A stretch of 64,000 nt of DNA from Seribacter sulfatis (lineage in GTDB: Bacteria; Verrucomicrobiota; Verrucomicrobiia; Opitutales; Seribacteraceae): contig NZ_CAXLMO010000023.1 in assembly GCF_964187635.1 (NCBI RefSeq), forward strand, positions 18,816 through 82,815, given 5' to 3'. Numbering within the stretch: position 1 is the first letter of the stretch; each line of letters starts with the position of its first letter. Below the pieces are notes generated by a model. That model saw only the letters and a program-made list of their open reading frames with translations, did no database searches and had not been told where the DNA came from. Both the position numbers and the translations under genes were made by a program. Of the stretch, positions 1 to 8,162 are shown piece after piece.

Positions 1-2
1 CT

Positions 3-68
3 CGCAGACAGGGTCTGCATGATTTAGCCTGTGGTACGATCGTAAAGAGTGAAGGAGAAGAGAATTAA
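3..68 (+). CDS. RDD family membrane protein, C-terminal end (partial)
   Basis: The window opens inside a reading frame that runs 21 codons to a TAA stop. The visible residues include RQGLHDLACGTIV, which matches the conserved C-terminal signature of RDD-family membrane proteins (Arg-Gln-x-x-His-Asp followed by a Gly-Thr-hydrophobic end). RDD proteins are small multi-helix membrane proteins of mostly unknown role, some implicated in ion transport. Only the tail is present, so length and helices cannot be judged. It lies 43 bases upstream of the MotA/ExbB-like gene in the same direction and could share its transcript. Confidence 0.6.
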   Translation, partial: RRQGLHDLACGTIVKSEGEEN

Positions 69-111
69 TTTTCAAAATGCCTTATTTAATCGTGTGAAAG
101 GAAAAAAATAA

Positions 112-1083
112 ATGGACGGAGGAGTAGGATTTGATGAACCTGAGTTAAGTTGGTCGACGCAAGATATTGAGAACAAAATTGGATTTAGTGGCGGTAGATA
201 TACCGATACAAATGCATTTTTCACTTTTTTAGTGGGGCTCATATTATCAACACTCTTTTTTTTAGTATTGGAGTTTGTGATTGGAGATTCTGGTACTGCC
301 GCCGAGTGGAAAGAACAGAACTCGGAAATGGTAACACTTGAAGATGGTACGCAAGAGGAACAAGTGAGGGACATTCCCTTACACATAGCATTATCTGATA
401 AATTTATAAATCGAGGACTCGGGGGGTATTTAATGGGTGCGGGAATCACCATGCTTTTTTTCTGGGCTCTTGCGATTCTGTTTGTAAAGGGTAGGAAAGT
501 GAGTTTTCAAAAGAAAATTCTGGCTCTCAATCTGATCCCCCAGGACCCCAACTTTTTTCTTAATAATGCGACTGCCCGAGATGCGTTGTTACGAATTCGT
601 GGTCAGGTTGATGACCCGAAGCACTTTTTGCTTTTAAACCGAATTGATGTCGCCTTATCGAATTTGCAGAACATCGGAGAAATTAGTGAGGTCGCAAGTT
701 TGACCAATGCACAGGCTTCAATTGATGAAGATCAAGTCTCAGCCAGTTACAGTTTAATCAACGGATTTAATTGGGCGATTCCAGTTCTCGGCTTTATTGG
801 TACAGTTCTTGGATTGGGGTCTGCGATTGGAGAATTTGGAGTGACCATACAGCTCGCTGACGATGTTGACAAATTGAAGAATTCATTGACTGATGTGACC
901 GGGGGTCTATCCACTGCGTTTGATACTACCCTACTTGGATTGGTAGGCTCGATTGTTGTGCAAATGGTAATGACCTTTCGAAAACGGCAAGAATTTTTAC
1001 TTTTGGACGAGTGCAATGAGTATTGCCAAACTTATGTTTTAGCAAAACTTAAGCTTGAAAAAACGGGAAGAACTCGTTCGTAA
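112..1083 (+). CDS. MotA/TolQ/ExbB-like proton channel protein
   Basis: A 323-residue integral membrane protein with four predicted helices (about residues 36-57, 104-126, 219-241 and 268-288). The last two carry the MotA/TolQ/ExbB signature: IPVLGFIGTVLGLGSAI in the third helix and GLSTAFDTTLLGLVGS in the fourth. In this family these helices form the outer wall of a proton path and work with a MotB/TolR/ExbD-type partner to convert proton-motive force into movement. The extra N-terminal helix pair and the loop at about 58-103 are longer than in ExbB. The next two genes each encode a single-TM protein with a membrane-entry Asp, the expected partner type. The family call is firm. Which machine it drives is unknown, and nothing here identifies it as flagellar or Tol. 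Confidence 0.82.
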   Translation: MDGGVGFDEPELSWSTQDIENKIGFSGGRYTDTNAFFTFLVGLILSTLFFLVLEFVIGDSGTAAEWKEQNSEMVTLEDGTQEEQVRDIPLHIALSDKFINRGLGGYLMGAGITMLFFWALAILFVKGRKVSFQKKILALNLIPQDPNFFLNNATARDALLRIRGQVDDPKHFLLLNRIDVALSNLQNIGEISEVASLTNAQASIDEDQVSASYSLINGFNWAIPVLGFIGTVLGLGSAIGEFGVTIQLADDVDKLKNSLTDVTGGLSTAFDTTLLGLVGSIVVQMVMTFRKRQEFLLLDECNEYCQTYVLAKLKLEKTGRTRS

Positions 1084-1125
1084 ATCAATTTGATCGTAGC
1101 AAGCTTTCACCTACAGTAAGTCAAG

Positions 1126-2172
1126 ATGGGGAGAAGTAGTCGAAATAGCGAGCAGAGGGTTAGTTTCTTTGCCTTTCAGGATATTATAACTGCAGTAATT
1201 GGTATCCTAGTTTTAATCGCTCTTATCCTTGCCCTTCAGGTCAACCCAAAGCGAGAAAATGAAGGCGATAGTCCGGGTAATAATACTGCTCCTGTTGAAT
1301 TAATTGTGGGAGCAAATGAGGGGGGAGGGAACGCCACAATTGTGGTGGCAAGTGAGTTTAATGCGACTCAAGTAATCGAAGAGATTGCAGCATTGCACCA
1401 AGAAATAAGCGAAGAGAAAAAAGAATTTTTAGTCAAAAGAGAGAAGAAGAATAGCGAAATTGAACAACTGTCGGAGGAATTGAGAAAGCTTAATTTAGAA
1501 CTTCAAGTTTTTAAAAAAAAGCTTGGGATTGAAGATTCAAATGATTCGAAAGAAACAAAAGATAAGATTGAAAGTTTAGAATTACTTATGGACCTGGCAA
1601 GGGTTCAAAAAAATGAACTAAATGAGGAGAAGAAGGGACTGGAAGATAAAATTAATGCCCGGGTATTACGGTCTTTAAAAAACCTCTCCGAACTTGAATT
1701 ACAGGAGCTTGATTCCAACCTTAATTCACAGGTCGAGCAGTTAGAATCACAAGTTGAAAATGAAGTCCGGGTAATTCCTAAAGAAAATAATCAGGGAGAA
1801 AAGCCGGTCCTGGTAATTCTAGGATCATCCGAATTTACAATAGGAATTTTTAATGGGGGGCAAAGAACGATACCAGTGAACTCGGCCAACTATTATCAAA
1901 AACTTGGTGGAGCCCTGACTTCCTATGATAAGAATAAAAATTTCTTTGTTTATTTCTTTCGTCCTTCGGCATGTCAGTTAACCATTACCAATGTACCAGG
2001 TAGAAATGGGACGATTGAAAAGAATTTATTTGATTTACTATGTGACCCTAAAAATAACCTGACCCGTATGCTCGGGTACAAATACGGATTCGAGCCAATC
2101 CATGAAGAGGCAGCTGTCTTGTTTACTGACAAGATTGCTGATCCATTTGTTGAGTTTTTTCCTAATCCATGA
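1126..2172 (+). CDS. ExbD/MotB-like single-TM coiled-coil protein A
   Basis: A 348-residue protein with a short cytoplasmic N-terminus, one membrane helix at about residues 17-40 and Asp19 at its start (FQDIITAVIGILVLIAL). A charged coiled coil follows (about 85-215), then a compact C-terminal domain (about 225-345) ending in PFVEFFPNP. One helix with an N-terminal Asp is the arrangement of MotB, TolR and ExbD, where that Asp carries the proton. I see no peptidoglycan-binding OmpA domain. It lies 42 bases after the MotA/ExbB-like gene. The partner role is inferred from topology and position; direct homology to ExbD is not evident. Confidence 0.62.
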   Translation: MGRSSRNSEQRVSFFAFQDIITAVIGILVLIALILALQVNPKRENEGDSPGNNTAPVELIVGANEGGGNATIVVASEFNATQVIEEIAALHQEISEEKKEFLVKREKKNSEIEQLSEELRKLNLELQVFKKKLGIEDSNDSKETKDKIESLELLMDLARVQKNELNEEKKGLEDKINARVLRSLKNLSELELQELDSNLNSQVEQLESQVENEVRVIPKENNQGEKPVLVILGSSEFTIGIFNGGQRTIPVNSANYYQKLGGALTSYDKNKNFFVYFFRPSACQLTITNVPGRNGTIEKNLFDLLCDPKNNLTRMLGYKYGFEPIHEEAAVLFTDKIADPFVEFFPNP

Positions 2173-2212
2173 ACTTTCAGAACTCACCAATTTTTAATTT
2201 GATGTTCAACTA

Positions 2213-3127
2213 ATGGCACGCGAAGAAGAAGAGGGTGGAAGCTTGGATATGTTGCTCGATACTTTGTGCAATACATTTGGAGGAATTATTTTAATTGCTC
2301 TCTTACTTGCTCTCAGTGTGAACAAAAAAAGCGTCGAATTGTACGATAAATTAGTTCAGACCGATGACAATCAATCTGAACTTATCAGGGAACGTGAGCA
2401 GTTACAAAATTCATTACTCGACCTCACCGATGAAAACATTGAGATTTTAGAAGACTTGGAAGATGATTCTTATTCCAAAAGAGAGGAAATTGAAGAGATA
2501 AAGGATAATTTAGACGATTTAAATAGCGATTCTTTCGCCCTTGAAAAATTAATGCAGCGTGAACAAGTAAAACTTGATGAACTCGAGGATAGCGAAGTAA
2601 CAATTGAAAAAGAACGTTTAAGTATGGAGGAAGAATTAAGTCGTTTGGAAACGATTCTTGCCCACCAGGAATTAAGTAAAGAGTTGAAAAAAAAGCCCTA
2701 TCGTAAGGTCAGCCTTCCTCAACAAAAAGACACGCGTAAAAAGCCACTCCCTGTTATTGTGGCACATGGTAAAATGTATCCGATGATTTCTCTGGGGATC
2801 GGTTCGGTTGAAAAGAATGAAGATGGATTGGTATGGAATCAAACTCCCGACAAGCGATTCCAGGTAAAAGTCGATCCAAGCAGGGGAGTCGATCCGATGA
2901 ATGATGATGCATTGGATTTGTTTCTCTCCTCGGTTGGAGATGCCCCCCGTTTAGTTCGTCAAAATTTCTTTTTGAACCTCTTTGTATTTTCCGATTCAGA
3001 AAATTTTGCGATTTTTAATAAAATTCGAGACGAAGCAGTTTTAAGAAAATTAGATTATAATTGGATTCCCATTGCTGAACTTCCCCTCGTTCTGCGCTCG
3101 GACAATGTTCCTTGGAAAGTGCAATGA
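2213..3127 (+). CDS. ExbD/MotB-like single-TM coiled-coil protein B
   Basis: A 304-residue protein with the same plan as its upstream neighbour but little sequence likeness. An acidic N-terminus leads into one membrane helix starting LDMLLDTLCNTFGGIILIAL, with Asp16 at the membrane entry and an invariant-looking CNTFGG turn. A long acidic coiled coil (about 45-165) and a C-terminal domain (about 180-304) follow. I associate the DTxCNTFGG segment with uncharacterised ExbB-linked proteins in planctomycetes and verrucomicrobia; that is recollection, not a search. Two different one-helix partners for one channel protein suggest a heteromeric complex. It is followed by about 260 bases with no gene and no clear signal. 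Confidence 0.6.
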   Translation: MAREEEEGGSLDMLLDTLCNTFGGIILIALLLALSVNKKSVELYDKLVQTDDNQSELIREREQLQNSLLDLTDENIEILEDLEDDSYSKREEIEEIKDNLDDLNSDSFALEKLMQREQVKLDELEDSEVTIEKERLSMEEELSRLETILAHQELSKELKKKPYRKVSLPQQKDTRKKPLPVIVAHGKMYPMISLGIGSVEKNEDGLVWNQTPDKRFQVKVDPSRGVDPMNDDALDLFLSSVGDAPRLVRQNFFLNLFVFSDSENFAIFNKIRDEAVLRKLDYNWIPIAELPLVLRSDNVPWKVQ

Positions 3128-3388
3128 ACAGAATGTTTTTCTTCAATTTGGCCGGGTAAGAATCACGAAATTTTTGGTAAGAAATCAAATTTTAGAGTAA
3201 TTCCGATTATTTGTCCAAATTTGGTTACTACTGGCAGAACTATTAAAATGGATTTACTCTTACCAGTTCAGTTTCCGAACGATCTTATTCGGTCCGCATT
3301 ACTATTTCTTTTTCGTAATGTTTAAAATGACTCAAATGACTGCTCTTTTACCTTGCCTAAGCTACCAACTGCTCGAATTATAATCTTT

Positions 3389-3643
3389 ATGTCGAAAGAA
3401 CTTCTTATTTCTCTTATTTTGGGCACATTTTTACTGGGTTGTGTCCTTTTGGGTTTGGTTCAGACGAGTTTACTTTCCAGCCCGTTTTTTCTGCTATTTG
3501 GCTTCGCAATTATACTCGGTCAAATCGTTATGGCTCACTTAGCATTTAATCAGTATAAAAACCTTTCAGTCCAAACCACTAAAGAAAGTACCAAAAATGA
3601 AGAAGGAAGAGAAGAACGAGGAAGCGACGGATTCGACGATTGA
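3389..3643 (+). CDS. small two-helix membrane protein
   Basis: An 84-residue protein starting MSKELLISLILG, with two hydrophobic helices (about 4-27 and 31-53) and a charged tail rich in Lys and Glu. I prefer the ATG at 3389; a TTG 12 codons upstream (3353) is also open. Its last 47 bases overlap the start of the next gene in another frame. The next two large proteins also begin with short membrane segments, and the first helices here resemble the paired N-terminal helices of the toroid protein at 6231. No family is recognised. It could be a small anchoring subunit of the neighbouring complex. Confidence 0.5.
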   Translation: MSKELLISLILGTFLLGCVLLGLVQTSLLSSPFFLLFGFAIILGQIVMAHLAFNQYKNLSVQTTKESTKNEEGREERGSDGFDD

Positions 3644-6152
3644 AGAGACTGCGGTAGACGAGTCGCAGTCTGAAGAACGGGAACTCAATCCAAAGCATCG
3701 AACCGTTGCATTATCCAGCTTAGCGGCAGGTTATGCTTTGGCATTAGGTTTTGGAGCCCTTCTCTATTGGGGATCCCAACAAGACCCACAGGTCGTAGTA
3801 AACGAAACTATTACCGAAGAGGGCGAAGTCGTTGGTGCTTCTGAGGGAGCAGAGATAGAATCTTCTGTCATTACCTTAACGGGAGGCACTAGCATACCTT
3901 GGCCGATCGGCAAACTTTGGGTAGACCCTGGGTACACGGCGATTGATGGAGATGAAGATCTAACCGCATTTGTCGAAACAGTCTCTTTCGTTGATGTTTC
4001 TACTCCTGGGCAATACAAAGTTATTTACACTGTCAAAGATCCTAAGTCTGGAGAGGTATCAGATTCAGTGGAGCGATTTGTTACGGTTAACGCAGGTGGC
4101 TTTATTGCTGGTGCAAATGTCGCTTATAATGACCGACTTGATGGTGTGATATTGGATGATAAAAGAATAACCGCTGTGATTGGTGACGACGATGATGATA
4201 TCGTTTATGTGGACAACGATGATCGCCATCTCCGACTCGCAGGGAATGACTTAGGTAACGGAAGGGTAGTCGGAGGAAATGGTGGGAACGGTCGAATACA
4301 TGGTGGCCGAAATCGCACTGTGATTGAAGACGATGTTGATGTCGGCTTGTTAGATCGTAGATTAGCTAGATTAGACGACAATGAACTTATTATCATCGAT
4401 GATAATGACGATGACTTAGTGGCCCGATTGGATCGACAGGATATCGGATTGGACCGGGGCGGAAATGATCGGGTTGATGTGGGAAATTTTGTTCCCGATG
4501 CTCGCCGCGGAAATTTTAATGATGAAGAACTGGGTGCCGTGGGAGAATTTGATAAAGATGGTGCCGGTTTTGGAAAGGGCTCGATGCCTGGAGTAGGGAA
4601 AGGGTCTGAGGTTTTTGCATACAACTTTCCTTCACAGGGTGTAGGGGCAGGAATTGGAAGTCCAGCCGTGGGAGCTGCAGCTGGATTTGCTGGGCTTGGA
4701 GCAGGAATTGGGCAGGCGGTAATGAATGGTGAAGCAGTTCCCGCATTGGGAGGAATCGGAACCTACACGCCCGCTGCACCCAGTCAACCGGAAGGTCCTG
4801 ATTCAGATAACGATGGAATTTCGGATGCAATGGAATCTACTTTTCGGACGAACCCTCAATCCAATGATACGGATAAGGATGGGGTAAGTGATGCGGATGA
4901 GGTCAAGGGAATGTCCAATCCGCGTGATCCCCGTAGTAAACCGGGCACACCTGCTCCCGGTGCTGACAGTGATCAGGACGGAGTCCCCGCCTCACTGGAA
5001 GCTCTTTACGGTCTGGACCCATCCAATTCGGACAGTGATGGCGATGGATTTACTGACGGAGAGGAAATCTCTGCGATGACTAGTCCCACAAACCCGGCCA
5101 GCAACCCTGGTGAAATGGGGGGGCCAGCTCTTGCAGTTGCACCCGGAGTCGCGGGTGGAGTGGCCGGATTGGTCGGAGGTGCCGGAGCCGGTGCAGCAGC
5201 CGGTCTGGTTTCAGGTAGGGTCACTCATCCTCTCGGATTGGGAGTGGCAGATGTCGGCGTCGGGGTTGGAATCGGTATTAACGATGGCGACGGAGTTGGA
5301 CGCGACGATTGGGATTACGATCACCTTCCCAAAGACGGAAATCTTTACATTATGATGCATGTGGATGGAAGTGGCTCAATTCTAAGCACAAGAAAGGCGT
5401 TGGACGAGATGAAAGATACTCTTCTTAAAAATGCCTTACTTCCTTATTACAAGAACGACGAAGATCTTTACAATCGCCGGGTACTCGTGGTGGATGGTGA
5501 AGGAGAACGCACACTTAAATTCTTTGCAGATGCGGCAAAGAAAGAAAATGTGTTAGCACTTGTCTTCCAAGATGAAGCCCAACCCGCATATCACCTTCCC
5601 AATTTCAATCGTAAACCAGAAGATCACTACATGGACGATTTGAATGATCTTAAAAAAGGGTTAAACGGATACGGTGGACTGTACCGTGGAATCATGTTCC
5701 AAGTCGACCGAGGGAAGACTTTTGCCAAATCATTTAAGGAATTTGTGGAAAACGCCTGGCGTGGAGATGGTTATCTTTCCGGTGCAGGTGAAAACTTGAA
5801 GCCGTACTACTGGCAGGAAAATGGTGACAATATTCGCAACCGTGATGGGATTGTATTCAGTGACGAATATCATGTAAATTCGGAAGGTGATCCCGCTTAT
5901 TACATGAATTTGATCATGGAAGCATCCCGTAAAATTGGTTTGGATCTTGGGAAATACGGCGGAGGACAGGAAGATGGTCGCTATAATGCAAAACTAAGCG
6001 GTAATTCTTCCAGCACTTCTTCTTTGAACGAAATGTGTCCCATCAAAAAGGACCGCAAGGCAAACCCATCAATAACTGCGAAGAGTGCTAATGGTAAGAC
6101 AGTCGCGTTTTGCTGCAAGGGTTGTAAAAATAAATATGCATCGGCTGATTGA
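3597..6152 (+). CDS. large vWA / TSP3-repeat protein with C-terminal YHS-like metal motif
   Basis: An 851-residue protein with a mosaic layout. After a charged N-terminus there is one membrane helix (about 38-60), an Ig-like DUF5011-type domain (about 92-167), and an Asp/Gly-rich low-complexity stretch (about 180-310). Two pairs of thrombospondin type 3-like calcium-binding repeats follow (about 400-500, DSDNDGISD and DSDGDGFTDGEE), then a Gly/Ala-rich stretch and a von Willebrand A-like domain from about 583 with the metal-site pattern D590-G-S592-G-S594. The last 40 residues hold Cys814-Pro, then Cys839-Cys840-Lys-Gly-Cys843, like the CP...FCCxGC motif of YHS/TRASH metal-binding modules. 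The body probably lies outside the cytoplasmic membrane. Its position after the proton-channel genes suggests it belongs to that machine. Function is unknown. Confidence 0.72.
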   Translation: MKKEEKNEEATDSTIEETAVDESQSEERELNPKHRTVALSSLAAGYALALGFGALLYWGSQQDPQVVVNETITEEGEVVGASEGAEIESSVITLTGGTSIPWPIGKLWVDPGYTAIDGDEDLTAFVETVSFVDVSTPGQYKVIYTVKDPKSGEVSDSVERFVTVNAGGFIAGANVAYNDRLDGVILDDKRITAVIGDDDDDIVYVDNDDRHLRLAGNDLGNGRVVGGNGGNGRIHGGRNRTVIEDDVDVGLLDRRLARLDDNELIIIDDNDDDLVARLDRQDIGLDRGGNDRVDVGNFVPDARRGNFNDEELGAVGEFDKDGAGFGKGSMPGVGKGSEVFAYNFPSQGVGAGIGSPAVGAAAGFAGLGAGIGQAVMNGEAVPALGGIGTYTPAAPSQPEGPDSDNDGISDAMESTFRTNPQSNDTDKDGVSDADEVKGMSNPRDPRSKPGTPAPGADSDQDGVPASLEALYGLDPSNSDSDGDGFTDGEEISAMTSPTNPASNPGEMGGPALAVAPGVAGGVAGLVGGAGAGAAAGLVSGRVTHPLGLGVADVGVGVGIGINDGDGVGRDDWDYDHLPKDGNLYIMMHVDGSGSILSTRKALDEMKDTLLKNALLPYYKNDEDLYNRRVLVVDGEGERTLKFFADAAKKENVLALVFQDEAQPAYHLPNFNRKPEDHYMDDLNDLKKGLNGYGGLYRGIMFQVDRGKTFAKSFKEFVENAWRGDGYLSGAGENLKPYYWQENGDNIRNRDGIVFSDEYHVNSEGDPAYYMNLIMEASRKIGLDLGKYGGGQEDGRYNAKLSGNSSSTSSLNEMCPIKKDRKANPSITAKSANGKTVAFCCKGCKNKYASAD

Positions 6153-6171
6153 TCTTCACAATCTCTGAGCT

Positions 6172-6213
6172 CTCCTTTTTACTTCTCCTATAAAAAGGGA
6201 GCATACATTTTTT
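6172..6213 (+). terminator. likely intrinsic terminator after the vWA gene
   Basis: CTCCTTTTTA at 6172-6181 pairs with TAAAAAGGGAG at 6191-6201 (one bulged base, loop of about 9), and a run of six T follows at 6208-6213. This is a plausible Rho-independent terminator or attenuator just before the toroid gene. That gene has its own good ribosome-binding site (AGGAG at 6217-6221, 9 bases before its ATG). Confidence 0.55.
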
Positions 6214-6230
6214 ACTAGGAGAAGTTTGGT

Positions 6231-8126
6231 ATGAGTACCAAGACCATACTTTCTCTTGTTCTTTCTTCGACCCTTGGGTTGGCGTTAATCGGTAATCTCA
6301 TTGCCGGGAACCTGATTCTCTCTTCTGTTCTAGTCTTCACTGGTCTTGGTACCGGGATTCTGTGCCATCTTGCTTTTTTTGAAGAGAAGAAAAAAAAACC
6401 GCAGGGTACTGGCCCGATTCCCTGGCTCAACTTAGGAATGTCCTATTGTTTACTTCTTCTCAGTTTGGGAGCTTTTCTTTTTCTTCTGATTTCTCCTTCT
6501 GAGTCTCGCCAGACAACTATCGCCAAAGCGGGTCAAGTGGCAGGAAACGAAACGGAGGGTTCCACCGTTCCCCAAAGTGAGCGTACGGATGTGGAATCCG
6601 GCGGTGAACGTGCCCGTTTAGGCAGCAGTGGACGAGGGGAGGGTTTGGACGCACTTGGAGGTGCGAACGAGGACAATCAAAATGCCATGCGTGAAGCACA
6701 GGTTTTTAATCCGGCAATTGCAGGAGCAGATGACGGTGTTTCTGATCAGACCAAAATATCTTCTCAAAATATGGAGGAGAACATAGAACCGGGTGAGTTC
6801 GATCAAGGATTGGTCGACTCAAAAGATTTACTTCTCTCCCGGATTGGAATGGATGAAGAGAATAAAGATATTGGTGATCCTAATGCTTTGATTTTCGAAG
6901 AAAATGAAGATGATGCCCTTGCATTTGATTCGACAGTATTTAACGGGGCGGAAGACCCCAATGAAATTATTTCCAAAGCGAAAGGAGACAAAATAACTAA
7001 TCTACGGGCTGCGGTAAACTCACTGGGAGTTTCCGTACCGAAGTCAATGAGCGGGCGATGCGACAAAGTGGGTCGGGTGGCAAGACTTGCCCGGGGAGGA
7101 GTGAAGAATCCGGATCGGGTTGAAACTTCTGTGATTAAGGCACTGAACTGGTTGAATCAGGATCAAAATGCAGACGGGTCTTGGGGGAATAATGCGAAAG
7201 GAGCGATGACTGGATTTGCCCTTCTTTGTTATTTGGGACATTGTGAACTGACTGACTCTCCCGAATATGGGGAGGCGGTAGCGAAGGGGATTAAGTATCT
7301 GGTTGAACTTGGTGATGAAAAGGATGGCTGGCTTTACATTACCAACAATAAACACGGATCCGCCTACGCGCATGGCATTGCAACCTACGCCCTTGCGGAA
7401 GCTTATGGCATGACTGAGAAGGATTTCATACTCCCGATCTTGCAAAAAGCAATCCATCGAATTGTCGCCGGACAAAAACAGGATGGCGGATGGGTCTACA
7501 TGGAAGAAAGGCCCGGTGTGGATAATCTACGATTCGTAGATTTTGGAAAAAATGAAAAACAATCGAGCGATACATCCGTGAGTGGTTGGCAATTCCAGGC
7601 CTTAAAGGCGGCGTATAATACGGGAGCAATTTTCCCTGGTATTGAACCTGCATTGGAAGCTTCGGTCAAAAATTTTTATCGGGTCTATTCCTCTGGAAAT
7701 GGAGGGTTTGGGTATCGTAAGGCATCCGATGCAAAGAGTATAAAACACAAGCTAACCGGAGTGGGTTCGCTTGGTCTTCAATCATGGAAGCATGGGCATC
7801 CTTCCGAAGAGGAAAAGAGGGCAACTTTAAAAAAGGCAATGGAACATATCTTGAAGAATAACTTGGCAATGGATTATACGAGTGCGGATGCAAATTTATA
7901 TTCCTGGTATTATGATGCCCAGGCCCTTTTTAATTATGGGGGAGCCTATTGGACTGCCTGGAATCGAAAGATGGAACCCATGTTGCTCAATTCTCAACTC
8001 GCAGACGGAAGTTGGCCTAAAGAGGGTGGGGGAAAGACTTCAAGTCAGGGTGGACAGGATGCAGAAGTCTATCGCACTACTCTTTGCACATTGATGCTCG
8101 AAGTTTATTATCGTTACGTCTATTGA
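6231..8126 (+). CDS. membrane-anchored prenyltransferase/squalene-cyclase-like toroid protein
   Basis: A 631-residue protein with three hydrophobic helices at the N-terminus (about 5-25, 28-50 and 66-88) and a long acidic linker (about 95-270). From about 285 to the end is an alpha/alpha-toroid of the prenyltransferase/squalene-oxidase repeat type, with recurring QxxDGSWG-like turns (QNADGSWG, QKDGGWVY, SGNGGFGY, LADGSWPK). I do not see the DxDD motif of a true squalene-hopene cyclase, so an enzyme of terpene cyclisation is unlikely. Such toroids also occur as binding domains. The start has AGGAG 9 bases upstream. It follows the vWA gene closely in the same direction, separated by a terminator-like hairpin. 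Function unknown. Confidence 0.72.
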   Translation: MSTKTILSLVLSSTLGLALIGNLIAGNLILSSVLVFTGLGTGILCHLAFFEEKKKKPQGTGPIPWLNLGMSYCLLLLSLGAFLFLLISPSESRQTTIAKAGQVAGNETEGSTVPQSERTDVESGGERARLGSSGRGEGLDALGGANEDNQNAMREAQVFNPAIAGADDGVSDQTKISSQNMEENIEPGEFDQGLVDSKDLLLSRIGMDEENKDIGDPNALIFEENEDDALAFDSTVFNGAEDPNEIISKAKGDKITNLRAAVNSLGVSVPKSMSGRCDKVGRVARLARGGVKNPDRVETSVIKALNWLNQDQNADGSWGNNAKGAMTGFALLCYLGHCELTDSPEYGEAVAKGIKYLVELGDEKDGWLYITNNKHGSAYAHGIATYALAEAYGMTEKDFILPILQKAIHRIVAGQKQDGGWVYMEERPGVDNLRFVDFGKNEKQSSDTSVSGWQFQALKAAYNTGAIFPGIEPALEASVKNFYRVYSSGNGGFGYRKASDAKSIKHKLTGVGSLGLQSWKHGHPSEEEKRATLKKAMEHILKNNLAMDYTSADANLYSWYYDAQALFNYGGAYWTAWNRKMEPMLLNSQLADGSWPKEGGGKTSSQGGQDAEVYRTTLCTLMLEVYYRYVY

Positions 8127-8162
8127 CGATTTTTAATTTTTTTTTAGTATGAAACTAGGCTT

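Noticed and set aside
112..3127. Zorya (ZorAB) or flagellar MotAB reading of the channel genes
   Set aside because: No ZorC/ZorD/ZorE helicase or nuclease genes and no OmpA-type peptidoglycan-binding domain are present, and no flagellar genes are nearby.
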